Positions 39,318 to 52,574 are shown, counted from the first letter of the stretch. The stretch is DNA of 64,000 nt from Manduca sexta (GCF_014839805.1 NC_051141.1:14826777-14890776); one strand, 5' to 3'. Numbers and translations: made by a program. Notes: generated from the letters alone by a model not told the origin.

Positions 39318-39500
39318 TGGCTCACGGTGTTAAAACCCGCCACAGTGGCCCAGGTAAGTGTTGCGATCCGGGATCAGCCTATGTCCGGCTCAGACAGGCC
39401 GGTAAAATTGTTCCGACTGGCAAGGACAATCATCTCTCATCAGTCGACATTCTTTCTGGTCCCCACTCCGCTTACCAGCAGGTGCAGTAGAGTGGGGTCC
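39318..39500 (-). repeat. interspersed repeat family 1, inverted copy
   Basis: Reverse complement of repeat family 1, including 'acggtgttaaaacccgccac', 'ccgggatcagcctatgtccg' and 'tctcatcagtcgacattctt'. Two open frames of 60-63 codons on the plus strand lie inside it and are repeat-derived. The GTAAGT at 39354 belongs to the repeat and is not evidence of an exon. Confidence 0.7.
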
Positions 39501-40626
39501 AAAAAATTGATTTTTTAAATTTGCCTTTCCAGCTTATTATTTTTTAACTTAGTAACCTACAGACACCTATAGATATGTAGGAGATATAGTTTATAGCTAT
39601 TTCTCGAAGCACCGCCGAAACAAGACCCTTATCCCAAAGTTACTTTATCTTGGTCTTTTCGAAGATATACTTTTAATACCTAAAATCCGCTATAAGCTGA
39701 CAGAAGGGATGGTCTCAGCATTTCTAAAAATATCTATAAGCTTGAGTGCAACTGTCACGGCATCTGTAATAAGATGCGGTATAGTTTTTTTATTAAAAAA
39801 AAGTTAAAGTAACTTGGATATAGTCTTCTTATATAGACTATTTTAGTAGTCATAAAAGATATGGATGCTCAGTCTTCTTTAGAAATGGTTAACTTATCAA
39901 ACGTTCAAATATGCTAGAAAATTATAATTTATTAAATATTCTATTACACACATATTGTTTTGCGAACACCAGGAACGAGTTGCTAATAGTGTGATGCACA
40001 ATGCTGCTTTAATATAAGAAACCATTATTTTCTTTATGTAAATATGTAAATTGTTTCCTGAAGAATTTGTTTGTAGTTGCTTTATATTTTCCTCAAAGCT
40101 GACACGTAAACAACGCAAGACCATATTGTTTTTTACGTTCAAAGAACTCCTTCAAACACAATTTTACAACTCAGACTATACTCTTTAAAATTACCGACTT
40201 TGTAAAAGGATATAATTAATACGTTTATATCATTGTATCCTCCACCGTATTTAAATCATCTTTGTATCATTTGTATATCGTATAACTTTTTGTATAATAG
40301 AAAAGAATATGTTTCATTGTTTGATGTACGCAACTATCAACAAGTCGTAAATTCTAAATAACATTAAGTTTATAAGATATGAACTTCTTTTATATTTGTC
40401 TGGAGCGTACATCTATTTAAGCGAGAGACGATACCTAGATAATTTATGAAAGTTATTCGCATGAATAAAGGCCTCGAGAAAATTGTAACGTTTTTAAACG
40501 TCATAAAATAGTGTAAAAAATAACGAGTAAGGAAAAAATAAACACAAATTTGTTTTTTTCTAATAATTAATGAATTCTATATCTTTATAAAATGCTTATA
40601 TGACAGTTAATACCACCAATCATTAT

Positions 40627-40785
40627 ATACTGTCCATTGCTAATCACCGGCTTTATCTAGGGATTACTTAGTCCGCCACGCTGGCCTAGTGTGGGTTGGT
40701 AGACTTCACTTACCCTCAAAATTCTCAGGTATATAAATTACCTCACAATGTCTTCCTTCACCGTTAAAGCAAACGATAAATGATA
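40627..40785 (-). repeat. truncated tRNA-derived SINE copy
   Basis: Matches the middle of the SINE copies at 28130 and 55903 ('ccacgctggcctagtgtggg', 'ggtagacttcacttaccctc', 'tcttccttcaccgttaaagc'). It lacks the tRNA-like head. Confidence 0.6.
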
Positions 40786-42502
40786 AACAAAACTCAGGTA
40801 ACTTCGAAAAGTTAATGGTGTGTCTTGAATTTTGATCCTACGGAAGTTGGTCTTGTCCCGTTCCGTTCCGTACTAGGGTATCATGATGTTATTAACTTGT
40901 TAATTATTAAATAATAAAAAAAAATCAAGACGAATAGGTGATAACAATAAGGACTGACCATCTCAAAATAAAAGTCTACATATTTTATATGAAACTTAAC
41001 ACACTTTTTCGCCCTGAATTGTCTATAAAAACTTGTATGACGTAGCCGCGCAGTCAAACAATAACAAATGCCTGTAAATACTAAACTAATTTCCTTATCA
41101 GCTGAACTCCGTCGCAGCACCGGACCTCCCTCACAGCGCTCACTTCCCGCAACACTTCGCCTGCCTCGGACACTGCGCGAACTCTGCCACTTTTTGAAGA
41201 TGTTTGTTGACAGAGTTCAGACACTCTAATTAGTTTTGCCAATCAAATTATTTAACGGAAATGAAGTTTACTTTTGATGTTCTGTATTGTCTTTATTATT
41301 GGTGGATGCAGATCGCATCGAAAACAGCGGTGGCCTGTGTTCAGCAGAGGACTTCCTGTGGCCAATAATGATGCTTATCAAGCATCCTAAGTCTGAGGGT
41401 AATGATATAATTATAAATAAACAAAACTATTCTTATAAATAAATATAATGGTATTTTAAGTTCCTTTTTGACAGTAACGGATTTTTATCGTTTGATATGC
41501 AACGTCTGAAAAGGTTTTTAGGGATGATTAAAAAAAAGTAACTAACATACAAAATTTGTATTTCGTGTTTCAAATATTGACAATCTTTTTTTAAGAAACA
41601 TATAAAATACATATATATAGAATCAAACTGCTATGATTTCGCAGTTCTAAAAAATTTAACCCATATTTTTACAGACGTTCTGATTTTAAAATATTTTTAT
41701 GATATGTATAAGTACCGTGAATATAATTTTATATCTGATATTATAAAATTAGTGTTCGCACAGAGATCGAAATCAGAACACTATTACTACTTATTTAAAT
41801 TTAAAATTGCACATCAAGGATAAAAAAAAATGGTTTTAATGACTAATCCGAGGCTCATCAATGGATACTACATAAAAAGAAGAAAATTTACTAACAAACA
41901 GAGGAGAAAATAGTTCGAGAAGTTACGGTCTTTACCTAATCATTAATAGGTTTTCAAATATAGACCTATCACAATATGCTACAAGCTACGCATAAAATCT
42001 GTACTTACAATAGGCACCTAAATGGAACACGTGATGTTCCAACCAATCGGTGGATAAAATTTAAACTTTTGTGTAAATACAAATAGTAATTGGATATCGA
42101 ATTGTTTGAATCAATACACAATGATCTTATTAATAGAATAGTATATAATTCTGAACAGTTCTTTGTTTCTTAGTTACAGCCATGGATTTGTGACGTCATT
42201 ACACACTCAAGTACGAACAGACATATCAAACTACGGAAAGCGGCAAACAATTCAAGAATCAAGTTTCCCAAACTATTATTGCGGTTGCCTCCCCCATCAA
42301 GCTCAATGTCAATATGAGCTAAAGAAATCATAAAAATACATCACCTAGAATCCGTCTTCGAGTGCTAATTGTAAGTAGGAGTATTAAAACTTTACAAATT
42401 TATATGAAATTAGACATACAGGTCGACTTAGAATTGATTTCATATCAAGGCTAATTTCAAACTATAGAGACTAATTCCAAAGTATTTTATGCGCCACTAA
42501 AT

Positions 42503-42522
42503 GCGTGTGTGTGTGTGTGTGT
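42503..42522. repeat. (GT)n microsatellite
   Basis: About ten uninterrupted GT units, preceded by ATGC and followed by TTTAATAAA. A simple-sequence marker with no gene attached. Confidence 0.9.
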
Positions 42523-43400
42523 TTAATAAATAAAATTATAAACCAAAATGAAGTGTCTACGAAACAAAATAGAAACAGAATTTGTAGCGTGCACCAATGC
42601 GCCGCACTTGTTAGAATAAACATCGCGAAGCCATTATAGAAGACAATCGCCAGATGCCTTTTCAAGGGAAACCGGAAACTTCGTCTACATCACAATAACA
42701 GAAAATATTTCAAGAAACATAATAGGAAACCAATAACGTAAGAATTCGTACTCAAGCTCGCATTTCTTTGCAGCAAATAAAATAATAATATATGCATTTA
42801 TACTCACAATAGAAAGTTCGAGAAAACGGACGGAAATAAATCTGTACAAATAAATATTAAATTCATGTAATAACCTTCCGTACTTTGGGTTATTATTATA
42901 AATACGATGGAAATGTCAGAAGTCATTACATAGAATTGATATTACAAAATATTTGAAGGATTACGGTACTTGAGTATAACCTACGCGTACATTATGTTTG
43001 TAGAAAATATAGACCATGCTGGCCACTTGAGCTGCCGTTTCAAGCTCCACCATCACGGTTCATCTGGCCCAGTTTTCTAATTGCCCATTTTAATATTTAA
43101 ACAAGCAGTTTCTCACCTCAGCTTAACCTAGAAGCATCTTTATAAATGTAAAAAAATATCTGTGAAAAGTAAGAACATGTTTGAGAAGTATTCGCCACTG
43201 TGATATACAATAAACCATCAAAATATGTAAAAAATCGGGTCCTCCCAAATTATAAATAGTTAAAACTTCCCATACAAAAGTTTTGTAAGACCGATAAAAG
43301 GTGAATCGCGTCGATGTTTTGATAGGTAATGCTGCACAGTGTACTGTTTCATGTATTTTATTGTGTAGTCATTTGTTTTATTGAAGTCTAAACACAAAGA

Positions 43401-43475
43401 GGGCGCGCGACGCGACGCAGCCCGGGTGCCGCGAGCCGCCGCGCCGCGGGATCCCTATCCCGTCCCATTGTTCTA
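43401..43475. promoter_or_regulatory. isolated CpG-rich patch in the intron
   Basis: About 75 bases of almost pure GC with many CpG steps (gggcgcgcgacgcgacgcag, then gccgcgagccgccgcgccgc) sit inside AT-rich intron DNA about 7.4 kb downstream of gene B's first exon. The edge carries a CCCATTGTTC string that fits a Sox-type site. Open frames across it are short and unrecognisable. It could be an intronic enhancer or an alternative promoter. Confidence 0.35.
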
Positions 43476-46400
43476 TTCGAAAGGCGGTCACTGGATTTTG
43501 AACGGCGGTTGTTTACACACAAATCCAATCATATCAGTGTTCTATTGGCGCAAAAGGGTTTTAATATTATCTGGCTGTAGTGAAACGAGATAGTTCCTCA
43601 CGAAGACCTTTTGCGTAAGGAACGATTTGAGACGAGGAACGGTAAACCTTTACGGAATGCTAGTTCAAGGCGTGCGGAGTGAAGTTAGCGAACAATGTGC
43701 ACGTAAATCAACATTTCATATTTGAGAGACGACGCTAGTTCCCACACGTGACGCTTGTTGGCGCGCCAGAATATTGGGGAATTCTTACCGTCAGTTTTAC
43801 ATCTAAAGCGAGTTACTAAATTGAATTTGCGCTAATGCCAAGTCTAGATGGCGTCTTCCTCTCTCATCCTATGCTTGTAGCGAAGTCTGTTTACCATTTG
43901 CTATGATAACATCATTTTATAATACGTTTATACAATAATTCCGTTGTTATTAAATGTTTGTTTCTGTCGGTTCGTGAGTTGCGTTTCGCTAAACCAAATC
44001 TAAATGATTACTATTGCTCCAATTATTGTGTGGTGTAACCATACACTTGGAAGCGAACGGTGGAACATTCGACAATTAATATAATTCGCAAACAGTTTAA
44101 CTTCTAAACTAGTCACCGGCCGATAGAAAACTTTAAAGCTCGTGGACAATACAGCATTTATTATAAAGTATAAACAGTTAATTCATCGCTTACTAACGAT
44201 GCAAATTATAAGGGACCCAATATGTTCACGATTGGGCGGATACAATCCCTCCACAATCAACTTGTGTACTTATATTCAGCATTGTTTTATTCACTAGCAT
44301 GTTGTATCGCCTCATTCACATACTCGGCTCTGTACTAATAATCCAATACATCGCCTTGAATCCGTCTCCGAGTTTCATTTATAAATAGAACGCACTGATA
44401 CCCTACAAATATAATACTAGCCATTTAATTGGCGTGTAAATTATTAGTGTATGAGCGGATTGATATTGATTTTTAACGTGTGGAATATCGGCTCGCTTGT
44501 CTGGTCGAGGTTTGGGAAGCGACTAACAAACGCATTTACTTCGTTAAACATTTTTATACGCCGCTCTACGGCAACAATTGTTTTTTGAATAAACGCCGGA
44601 TTTGCTATCGCGTTCGCATACAACCGACGCTAAAATTTCAATTCTGTTTTATTTATCTTTTTCCCAACAAACAAATGTGTTTCATGCACATTATATTTTT
44701 TCTTAAATCTACTCTTTTTTAATTGTATAGATTTATTGAACACAATAAATTTTGTTTTACTTTGTTACATTTTAGAGGTAAAAGGTGAAAATTAACGTCA
44801 TAATAATGCAGTTTAGTCAAAATTGTATGTCCTTTACTCTGTAGGTAAAACATACAAAAATACCTTTCTCTTAACTCGGAATATGTCAGACCCACAGCAA
44901 TTGGCCGTTCGACGGCGTTGTCCATTAGAGCAATAGATCTCATGTGCTACCAGTCTTATCTCACATAACTATATGTATATCGCCAATTGTCTTGACATTA
45001 CTCATATGTGACGTTTACTCTCCTATCATTAGACGTATATTCTATTGACATGAATGTCAAAATAAACAATTTGTTCCAAAACTGGAGTTGGAACTAAAGT
45101 TAACTGCAGCGCTAGAACATCAATCGTCATCTTATCAAACTTTTAAAACATGCCTTGGTAAAGCGCTATAAATAAAGTATAATTAAAATGCCAACCAAAA
45201 GTCACAATTATAACCTATTTATTCACTTGAACAACAAATAATGTTACTTACTAATTAAACCAACTAATAATTATTATTCACATTCAGGTTTCAACTTAGA
45301 CTCAATTCTTAAATTATAATTACGCCACTCCGTATATAGGTATAACCACATACTGCCAATGTTGAAACCGTATTCAACTCAGGTCTAAGGATTGAAGTAC
45401 TGTTGAGTCGAACATAGTGAGTGTTCGGAACACCAGGTCTAGTACGTAGTGCATGTACATTGATGATCAAATCAAAGTAAATCTCACGAAACTAAAACAT
45501 TGCATTTTAAAAACGATATACATAGGAACTAAAGAAATTTAAGTTCACAGCAACTAGGATATATAAAAATCCGACCCACAAAAATTGACAAAGAGCCGCC
45601 CTAAGCTCTCGAATAAACTCAGAGGTCGTATTTTAAAATTAAGGTAAACAGCTTTACATACGTATACCTTACATACACGTCACGTCTTGTAAAAACACAA
45701 TCCACAAATTTTGTCTAAAGGCGAATTTTTTAATGTCAGACACGTTTAATCCTGCAATCTGTGATTATATCAGAGGGAAAACTTGGACATTTTGACAGGT
45801 TCTCGATAAAAATACGTCAATGGTGCTGATTGGTAAAATTCATCCGACAGCGTTTTGAGTGTTTTATTTACCTTCATATCGGAAAGTTAATACGACTCTC
45901 GCAGTTCACGATTTCTATAGGAGATAAAGGTATCGAATAACTGCTAATAAATATCATGTACGCACATTTCTTAATTAAATCTTTCTAGTATCTAGACATT
46001 AGCGAAGATCACTTTCCGAATGACACATATAGTTGTATTTTAATTACTATAATGATGTCACCCGTTGCACTAGACGGAACGGAAGCAAACAAACTACTTA
46101 CCTAACATTTAATTGGCAACAGATGGTACACAAACTAATATAATGAGCCACATTTCACGCACGAATAACCTTTAGCTTAGCTTCGATACAAGTGCTACAA
46201 CTAGCGCTTCGCAACAATTTGAACGGATGGAAATATATTTTCCCATTCACTGTTTGAAAACTATTTCACAGGTACGATACATGTTTTATTCATGGTATTC
46301 GAATTGAACAATGTATCGGATGGAAGCGAGTTGTTTTGTAGATAATGTAAGTTGCAGGGTTTTGGGTGCGGATGGACGACCAGACTTCGGCACGCAAGTA

Positions 46401-47870
46401 AAACCGGTCCGAGCGGTTAACCACACCACAAGTTCTGCAGGCTGTTTAAGAATTCTGATACATGCAAAAGGTTCCGGCTAAAAATAATATTGTGAAAACG
46501 AACCCGGCAAAACAGAACATTTTGTTTATAATACTAGATTATACAGATTTAACGGCTGCCCCATAATGACAAGCGGCAATATTTTCAGATCTTTCAAAGG
46601 TCTCTAATCCAAAAGGATTGAGTGGAAACTCATTACCAGGTAAAAATAACACAAAAGTTGTTCGGTGCATGATTAAAATTAAAAGCGCTGAGAATTAAAT
46701 GGTACAGTGGGCGATGTTTAAATAATTTTGTGCTTTACAGAGTACGCAAGCGGATTCCATAATTATCATTCTACATCTTTGTTAGAAAATATACCTACTT
46801 TACGAAGTCCCCAAATTCAGTAGTTAACATGTTATTAATTAATAGTATGAATTAACTTTAAAATATATACTTTAAAAAATCGAGATAGATATTTAGATTG
46901 TATTTACTTTTTAAACTGCTTTTCTTACGGATATGTGTATAGCACATAATCGATCAATTCAAATACGTTATAGAAAATACATTCTTGGTTGACTTTATTA
47001 TTGACCTATCTCACACACAGCGCTTTCTCGGAAAATAGGGAGGGATACCGCACAAAATACACGAAGACTACGCTGTGTTTGTATAGCAAGGAAGTCTCAA
47101 GAATGCACCGTTGATAGGTGAAATACGCCTTTTATACAGCAATATTACAGAGTTCTATACTAAGAGTGTGCTTGAAAATACAATTTAATATAACTAGAAT
47201 AATGTATATGGTCTACAGAGAATCCAGTTAGGTTTGCAACTTGAAAAGTTGACGAATGGGGAATGTGATATAAAAGAATATAATCACGTGTCATTTAAAT
47301 CTCCCGCCGTTGCCAATCGGTTTATGAATTATTTTGATAAATAACAAAGAAGTGTTTGTAGAGGCTCAGTCATGCACGCATAGCATATGATACCTAATTG
47401 AAGAAACAACGTGACGTGAGAATATATTATTTAGCTTATCTTGTGTTACAATCTAGTTTAATGGATCTAAAATCTCTCCCTGTTCCTGATTATTTAAGTG
47501 TAGTTTTTATAATATGTGACCGTCGGGAAAAATAAAACTATTTCGATTAGACTTTACGTTAAAGATTTTTTTAGTTATCTTTCCACTTCCTTAAATGAAA
47601 ACCTTATGTGTTTATTTGTTTTTACTCTTGTCAGTGAACTTATATGCGAAACAAGCCAAAATTTGATTATTCTTTACCTTCCCCGAATCAGCGGAACCTC
47701 ACTTCTTATCTGGACAAAGTAATCTTTTTACTTCATGTCACTTTACACCGTTGCAACCATATTTTCCTGCACACCCGTCCTTGTTTTAACAAATCGTATT
47801 ACGTCTAAAATTTGCCGCATTTCTCCAAGTTGCTTATTGATGCTGACTTAGTTCAATTACTCTAGAATTC

Positions 47871-48040
47871 AATAATAATAATAATAAGTTTTATTGAAAA
47901 AGTACATAATATGTTTTCAGTTAAAAACAGTGGTGTAACAAAACAAATTTCTAAAAACAAAGTATTTACCAGAGGTATCCAAACTAGGCCTGCCTGTACC
48001 TTGGGATACCATTAAAAATTAAATATCGTATAATTTGTAA
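47871..48040 (-). repeat. LINE 3' end-like fragment with (AAT)n tail
   Basis: An ATA/ATT microsatellite run (47871-47887) abuts 'gttttattgaaaaagtacat' and a unique-looking segment with 'ccaaactaggcctgcctgta'. Read on the minus strand, this has the look of a retroposon 3' end with a simple-repeat tail. The assignment is tentative. Confidence 0.35.
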
Positions 48041-48379
48041 TTGCTTGGCATTAATCAAAATTAAGAATATAAAATTATTGACAAGATAACTTAGAAAATT
48101 AAATTAAATACGTTCTTAACATATGAGATCTAATTTTAGACCTATGCTTTGATCATAACATAAAACAAAAGATTCGAAGTCGAAGACGAAACATTCTATT
48201 CGTAAATAGCAAATTTCAATACGTAGGGCTCTGATGAAATGAAAAATAAGTAATAAAATTATTTTATGTAAATAATGCAAATAATACGTATATTTATGTA
48301 TGTAAAAGATGTATTTTTGAGATACGTGATATATATGATACCTACCTCAGAGCAACCCTAAGCGCTGTAGCTACAAGTA

Positions 48380-48735
48380 AAGTATTTTTTTTTTGGGGAA
48401 AATCCTCTTGGATCCCTACCTACTAATGGTAAGCAGAGTATGCCGGACTTTTACCGGGTAAAAACTCCCTGTCAGTCTCCATCTGCACCTTGGTGAAGCT
48501 CTGGGACCTCAAAATTAACACGCCAGAACTCCACCAGTACTTTGCTGAAATCACTGTCTCGGTAGAGGAATAAGAGCTCTTGCTAATATCCCCCACCCTC
48601 AATACAATCTATCTGCAAGCTGTTAAGCAGATGTACCAGGGCGATGGATACGACCGCCTTGGCGTCTTCGTCTTCGAACGGGGTCGGCCCTCTCCCGATC
48701 CCGCTCTGCGGCCTCTTTCGCAATAACAAGTAAAC
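48380..48735 (-). repeat. 5'-truncated LINE 3' end
   Basis: Read on the minus strand, it ends 'ggagtttttacccggtaaaa', 'gtccggcatactctgcttac', 'ggatccaagaggattttccc' and a run of A. This is the characteristic tail of a common moth non-LTR retrotransposon. The body is GC-richer than the intron around it and stop-interrupted. A plus-strand relative with the same 'ttttttccccaaaat' ending is at 52575-52883. Confidence 0.65.
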
Positions 48736-49491
48736 TATCTTAGGGTTTGTTCATAATTTTTGAAGAGCGATCTGCATTCGCAGATTTTAAAAACAATTTA
48801 TACTTAATGGGCAATTTATGCAAAAAAAAATATGCTAATAGATCCTGTGCTTATAAGAATCAAAAGTATCTATAGGTCCGTTAGAGCTGTGTATTCTTTT
48901 ATAGATAGAAATTGCAATAACTTTCTTCATACAATTTGTAGTAAATGCGACTCTAAATAATATTTAAACATAAAACACTGTACTCAATGTTGCTACATGG
49001 AGATGGACAAAACGAATGGAAACATATTCAGGTTCTACAAATTTTACTAATGATTACTGCTTCCCAGAAATTTCATTTTTGTGTCAACGAAAGGAAATCC
49101 ATGTGTAATTTTTGTCAGACGCAACAATTGATTTTTGTGAATTTTCATCATGTTCCAATGCATTTTTATTATTTTTTGTAGATTAATCAAAGCTACCTTT
49201 GCTGTGCCATCTCAAAAATGACCCGGTATATTTGAATGTATAATACCGTGTATCAGTTGAATACTTGAACTCATTATTCCATTCCTGAATTACATACAGA
49301 AATGTATTTTAAATAAAGCTATTTTTCATTTTCTTCTAGCTTGCCTTTTAAAACAAAAAATATATAATTTTAAACTTTTCGCTTCTAATTCAAACATGGC
49401 CAAATTATCCTTAAGGCTAAGTTAGTAAGCAACTACATAGGAGCCTGAAATCAGCCAAGGGCCCGATACGCATTCGAAGTCTCAGAAATTT

Positions 49492-49800
49492 TAGTAGTGG
49501 TAGGTCCTCATATGTGAGAGCCCGCCCGAGTAGGTACCACCGCAATGTCTATTTCTGCCGCCAAGCAACAGTGTATAGTCACTGTTATATTTCGGTTTGA
49601 AGGACATTGTAGCCAGTGTAACTACTAGACATAACAAGACTTAACATGTCACGTCTCAGGATGGCGAGCGCAATAGAATAACTTAAAATAGTTTATAATT
49701 CAAAGTGTTGGATTGTGTTACTACTATTTATGAGCGCGCATCGTTTACCATCAAGCGAATGGCAAGCAAGTCTCGTCATTTATAGCAATAAAAAGTAAAA
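49492..49800 (+). repeat. interspersed repeat family 2, plus orientation
   Basis: Contains 'gtaccaccgcaatgtctatt', 'aagcaacagtgtatagtcac', 'acttaacatgtcacgtctca' and ends 'aagtctcgtcatttatagca' with an A-rich tail. It aligns along its whole length with 19868-20177. Confidence 0.75.
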
Positions 49801-50810
49801 AGCGTTAATTTTGTCAAACACGCCAATAGAGCTCCTGGCGAAGGCGAAAGGCGGCTCTAACTAAACGAAACGAACCGAAGTTCAGTGCATACATGGCCAT
49901 TTGTGGCATTGCGAGCTACGTCCGCGACATCATATTCATTATCACATGGTTGTTGTACCGGAACACGAGAATTTCACACGTGCATATTTTGCCCGGACGT
50001 GGCTAATTTGCTTGTTGGATCGTAGCGGGACTGTATGTGGTGGATGCCTTCTGCCTTTAGCCTCTATTAAGGGTAGCGAAGTGACCATTTATTACAAGTG
50101 TATGACTTATATTAGGGCAAAACGTGCCTATAGTAGATAAAGGTTTAATAATGAAGGGACGTAGATTTAGACAATGGATATCTCTGGTATACATAAATAT
50201 ATACGCAACCAAGTACGAGTAGGTATAGTAAATGCTATCCGATGAAGCTATCTCTCTTTAGTTATAGTGAAGTTTTAAGAACGCACTGAAGTAATTCTAA
50301 GAGTTTTTAATAATAAAATAGAAAAATACCTTCTAAAGTCAAACCCACATCGCTTTTGGCGACTTACGTTCCTAATATTTTTTCCATTCCGTGAAAATAT
50401 GATGATTTACAAATATTTTACATGATGGAGTTTATTCGCGACGGAAATTAGCCGTGCTATATCTAACTATGCTTTATCTAACTTCTAACTTAAATTGTAG
50501 ATGCCGTGCTATAATGATCTATCTTCTAACTTATATTATAAATGTAAATGTGAAAATATTTGTCTTGTATAGGTAAAGAAATTTAGATTAAATTTGGCAT
50601 ATAGGTAAACCACGTCCTGGATTAACGATAGTTTGTTTTCATGGGATATAATGGATTTTTAAAAAGGCTCTGACGCCGTACCGTCAGCGCTATGAATCAG
50701 TATTTTCACGCGACCGAGTCCGCGAACAACACCTAGTAAGCCATAAACACATACTGAGATTTCTATAAATACGAAGGAATATGTGGAATTTAGCATATAG
50801 TTAGTGTGTA

Positions 50811-50817
50811 TCGTACC
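50811..50817 (-). other. splice donor, gene B exon 1
   Basis: The minus strand reads ACCG|GTACGA with the last exon base at 50817. The GT is required and the phase (1) fits the terminal exon exactly, but the intron side departs from the GTAAGT consensus, unlike gene A's donor. Reading on into the intron gives an unrelated hydrophobic frame. Confidence 0.7.
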
Positions 50818-50940
50818 GGTATGCGCGGCATGCTCGGCGGGGCTGTAGCAGGGCGGCGCGACCGAGGCTTCGGTGGGGCTGCAGGGCGGCGGGCCATCAT
50901 GCCGCTGGGTGCCTTTCTTCACCATGTAGCACCGCGGCAT
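50817..50940 (-). CDS. scrt: Scratch-type zinc-finger repressor, first coding exon (gene B)
   Basis: The exon encodes 41 residues and the first base of a split Glu codon. It begins MPRCYMVKKGTQ, a SNAG-type repression peptide at the N-terminus, and continues with a Pro/Cys-rich tail containing SPTEASVAPPCYSPAEHAAHT. The open frame extends upstream with other Mets (for example MSARAAMPRC), but a SNAG motif works only at the N-terminus, so the ATG at 50940 is chosen. Joined to the terminal exon, it gives a protein of 327 residues, of a plausible length for a Scratch protein. A TCAGCCAG just 7 bases upstream of the ATG could be an acceptor for a non-coding 5' exon, although other AG dinucleotides lie close by. 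The pairing with the terminal exon 37 kb away is inferred from same strand, family and matching phase. Confidence 0.85.
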
Positions 50941-51194
50941 CGCGGCCCTGGCTGACATAAATGCACTTATTATTATTTGAAAAAAAAACAAGTCACAAAT
51001 CAGTTTTCTGAAGGGCCAATAACAGCTAAAATGCTTTCAAATTAATAACAACACTTAGTAAACCCATGTTAACATCAGCTCATATTATACTTTAAGTCAC
51101 AATATGTGACGGCTTAGTTTAAGTTTAGTGTTTATTTAACAACGCCAACCCTAATTTTCTTTATTAAATATCTGTTTAATAAACAAAGGTTTAG

Positions 51195-51372
51195 GAGTGG
51201 AGGCCACGTACTGGCAAGCGCAGCGCCGGACGTCCACCCACGAGGTGGATAAATGATCTAATAAAAGTCGCAAGAGGTCGCTGAATATGGGTCGCTTCCA
51301 ATAGGTCGATCTGGAAATCTTTTAAACAGGCCCATGTTCATCAGTGGACATCGTGAGTCTGATGATGATAAT
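51195..51372 (+). repeat. RTE-like LINE 3' end
   Basis: Contains 'gacgtccacccacgaggtgg', 'gtcgcaagaggtcgctgaat' and 'aggcccatgttcatcagtgg', and ends 'gtgagtctgatgatgataat'. This is the usual order at the 3' end of lepidopteran RTE elements, where the C-terminal coding end runs into a GAT/ATG tail. Diverged and 5'-truncated. Confidence 0.7.
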
Positions 51373-52574
51373 TAAATAGCTCAATACATTCAATTACTTG
51401 AGATATTCCTGAAAGGTAAGATTGATTTATGCGGACGCACGACGACATCCCTATGAATAAACCAAAAACCTAAATATAATACGTTGTTTTGTTGTACGTG
51501 CGTTACGTTTGATATTTACTGCACAGTCCAAATGATGACAATTAAATCACTAGCAAGACTCTCTACGGTACGTAAAATATTCACTGTACCTAGGAACGAC
51601 CGTCTGGATCAAGTTAACGATCGCAAACTCCTAACGATCCCATAGGTATACCGAAAATTAATGTTAAAATTTAGGTAGCATTAACACCTAAATCGCATAA
51701 TTAATATAGTACCAATGCAAGTTAAAACAAACAGTAGACAAAAATTCAATTTCTAGTGGTTGCAATAACAAGTGTCAAAGTTCGATCTTCGCCCAAGGTT
51801 CTTCATTAAACTTTGAATAAATAGTTCAAGTAAACAGACCGCTTGAAACTTGATAATCGAATGGCAAAAAACGCCTTGAAATTATAAACAAGATGTAAAT
51901 TAAAATGTCTCTTGCTAGCAATTCGATTCGAGACTTCATATAATTATACAGTATATAATATACGCATAGTATTCAATATTACAATCTGACTACATTTATA
52001 AGCATAGATTGAAAATTAGTGTTAATTATAATAAGCTTCAACGAGTCTTTCTTAAAGCCAAAAAATCTTTTTGTTTCGTGTAGCGAAAACTTTGGACCTT
52101 TCTAAGAATATTATTCGCACGAAGTGTGTGGAAATTTCCATAATTATAATTTACATAAAAAAGAAAAGCAAAGAGTTAAAATTTACAAATGATACTACGT
52201 ATCGTACAATTTAAAGAACGGGATTAACATATAATATTAAATTAAACGAAAATATTTGTGGATTATATTCTTAATTACCAATATCAAATTGAACGTTAGT
52301 TGACATAATAATATGAAAATTAAAACCAAATTCATATTCATTTGAATGAGTTAACTCAATTGAATTTCGACCATCATTCAAATTATTGAATAATAATTAC
52401 ATTGCAAATAAATAGCCTTAAAACGAAATAAGCGTTTAAATTCTCATTACTGAACGCGTTAAACACCAGCGAGCGATATAAAGAGCGTAATAAAGGCAGG
52501 CTTTTCAATCAGTTTTAAATTGACTACATTCTGTAAACTACCTATATACTACGCACAGCATACCAACTAAAACT

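Larger units (their letters stand above)
13656..50816 (-). other. long intron of gene B (about 37.2 kb with its ends)
   Basis: The intron from donor 50816 to acceptor 13631 has no further exon that I could recognise. It holds many interspersed repeats, listed separately. Longer stretches with nothing recognisable include 15100-17000, 18200-19860, 20200-21700, 22000-23170, 27000-28130, 34450-34900, 36400-37700, 41400-43300, 43500-44400 and 44700-47850. A small coding exon between the two assigned exons cannot be excluded, but the matching phases make direct splicing the simplest reading. Scratch genes are tightly regulated, so much of this intron may be enhancer DNA. Confidence 0.7.

Noticed and set aside
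39308..39518. Plus-strand frames with an ATG and a GTAAGT donor-like site
   Set aside because: Both lie within an inverted copy of repeat family 1, so start codon and donor are repeat sequence.
43381..43593. 70-codon frame through the CpG-rich intronic patch
   Set aside because: Composition follows the GC patch and then AT-rich DNA; no family resemblance.
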